Shown here piece by piece: positions 5,192 to 5,391 of a stretch of DNA of 5,391 bases (positions are counted from its first letter, which is position 1; each line of letters starts with the position of its first letter). Below the pieces are notes generated by a model. The model was not told where the DNA came from. It made no database searches and saw only the letters and a list, made by a program, of their open reading frames with translations. Position numbers and translations under genes: made by a program. The DNA comes from Anaerolineae bacterium (GTDB lineage: Bacteria > Chloroflexota > Anaerolineae > 4572-78 > NAK82). Location of the stretch: the NCBI GenBank assembly GCA_030598425.1, contig JAUVPY010000227.1, positions 1-5,391 of the forward strand, given 5' to 3'.

Positions 5192-5391
5192 CGCGCCAGG
5201 GTAACACAAAAACGTGGCTAGACAACTGTTGATTGAACCTCAAACATAACAACGAATTTGAGGATTGAACGAATTGCCCCCGCGCCCTTCGGGTATTCGT
5301 TCAATCCTCAAATTCGTTGTTATGTTTGAGGTTCAATCAACAGTTGTCTAGCCACGTTTTTGTGTTACCCTGGCGCGTGGTATAATCCATA
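5178..5391. repeat. Large inverted repeat: perfect 97-bp arms with 20-bp spacer, open at the window end
   Basis: Left arm 5178-5274 and right arm 5295-5391 are perfect reverse complements; I compared them base by base and found no mismatch. The 20-bp spacer (5275-5294) contains CCCG and CGGG, able to form a small hairpin tip. The right arm stops only because the window stops, so the true length is unknown. Each arm holds the TGGTATAAT promoter motif, an 8-bp direct repeat GATTGAAC (5231 and 5263) and an inner CCTCAAA/TTTGAGG pair (5238-5244, 5257-5263). No reading frame of note lies in 5165-5391. It is either a true palindrome with outward promoters or a fold-back artefact at a contig edge. 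Confidence 0.9.
5372..5386 (+). promoter_or_regulatory. Mirror copy of the extended -10 promoter, directed rightward
   Basis: The right arm repeats TGGTATAAT (-10 hexamer at 5381-5386) on the plus strand, with the same weak -35 region. If the inverted repeat is genuine, this would drive a gene beginning just past the end of the window, in a symmetrical divergent pair with the UroD-like operon. If the repeat is an artefact, this promoter does not exist. Confidence 0.3.

Noticed and set aside
5178..5391. The terminal inverted repeat as an insertion sequence or CRISPR unit
   Set aside because: No transposase frame, no target duplication and no repeat-spacer periodicity; the arms enclose only 20 bp.

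Overview
The window reads as a fragment of an uncultured, probably anaerobic or facultative bacterial genome. Base composition is moderately GC-rich and coding is dense. The gene content (an MttB-like methyltransferase, a MtaA/UroD-like methyltransferase and an SMP-30-type lactonase) and the short intergenic repeats (a heptanucleotide tandem and a GGTGCAACGC-type palindrome) fit what I would expect in Chloroflexota such as Anaerolineae. That taxonomic guess is inference and was not tested.

Layout. Bases 1-143 are a short upstream region with a weak dyad and a clear ribosome binding site. Bases 144-1454 (+) encode a complete M20-family metallohydrolase (ArgE/DapE/CPG2 type). Bases 1455-1637 separate two convergent transcription units; they hold a degenerate 7-bp tandem repeat, a small hairpin and a strong intrinsic terminator serving the minus strand. 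Bases 5164 down to 1638 form one minus-strand unit: a UroD/MtaA-like zinc methyltransferase (5164-4121), then a single 808-codon frame (4064-1638) that joins an MttB-like methyltransferase to a complete SMP-30/gluconolactonase-like enzyme. The unit has an extended -10 promoter at about 5191-5183. Bases 5178-5391 are a 214-bp structure with perfect 97-bp inverted arms that runs to the last base of the window.

How the genes may work together. MttB-family proteins take a methyl group from a quaternary or tertiary amine and place it on a corrinoid protein. MtaA/UroD-like proteins pass methyl groups between corrinoid and a thiol or other acceptor. Side by side in one operon they suggest a corrinoid-dependent demethylation route for a methylated compound. 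No corrinoid-binding protein and no RamA-type activator lies in the window, so the route is incomplete here. The SMP-30 part suggests hydrolysis of a lactone or related ester, substrate unknown.

The most interesting points are: the MttB/SMP-30 junction, where a 40-bp imperfect palindrome is translated in frame in place of a stop codon; a seven-codon minigene with the only good Shine-Dalgarno, overlapping the mttB-like start; a 12-bp perfect hairpin inside the mttB-like coding sequence; and the large terminal inverted repeat, which is either a divergent duplicated promoter or a fold-back assembly artefact.
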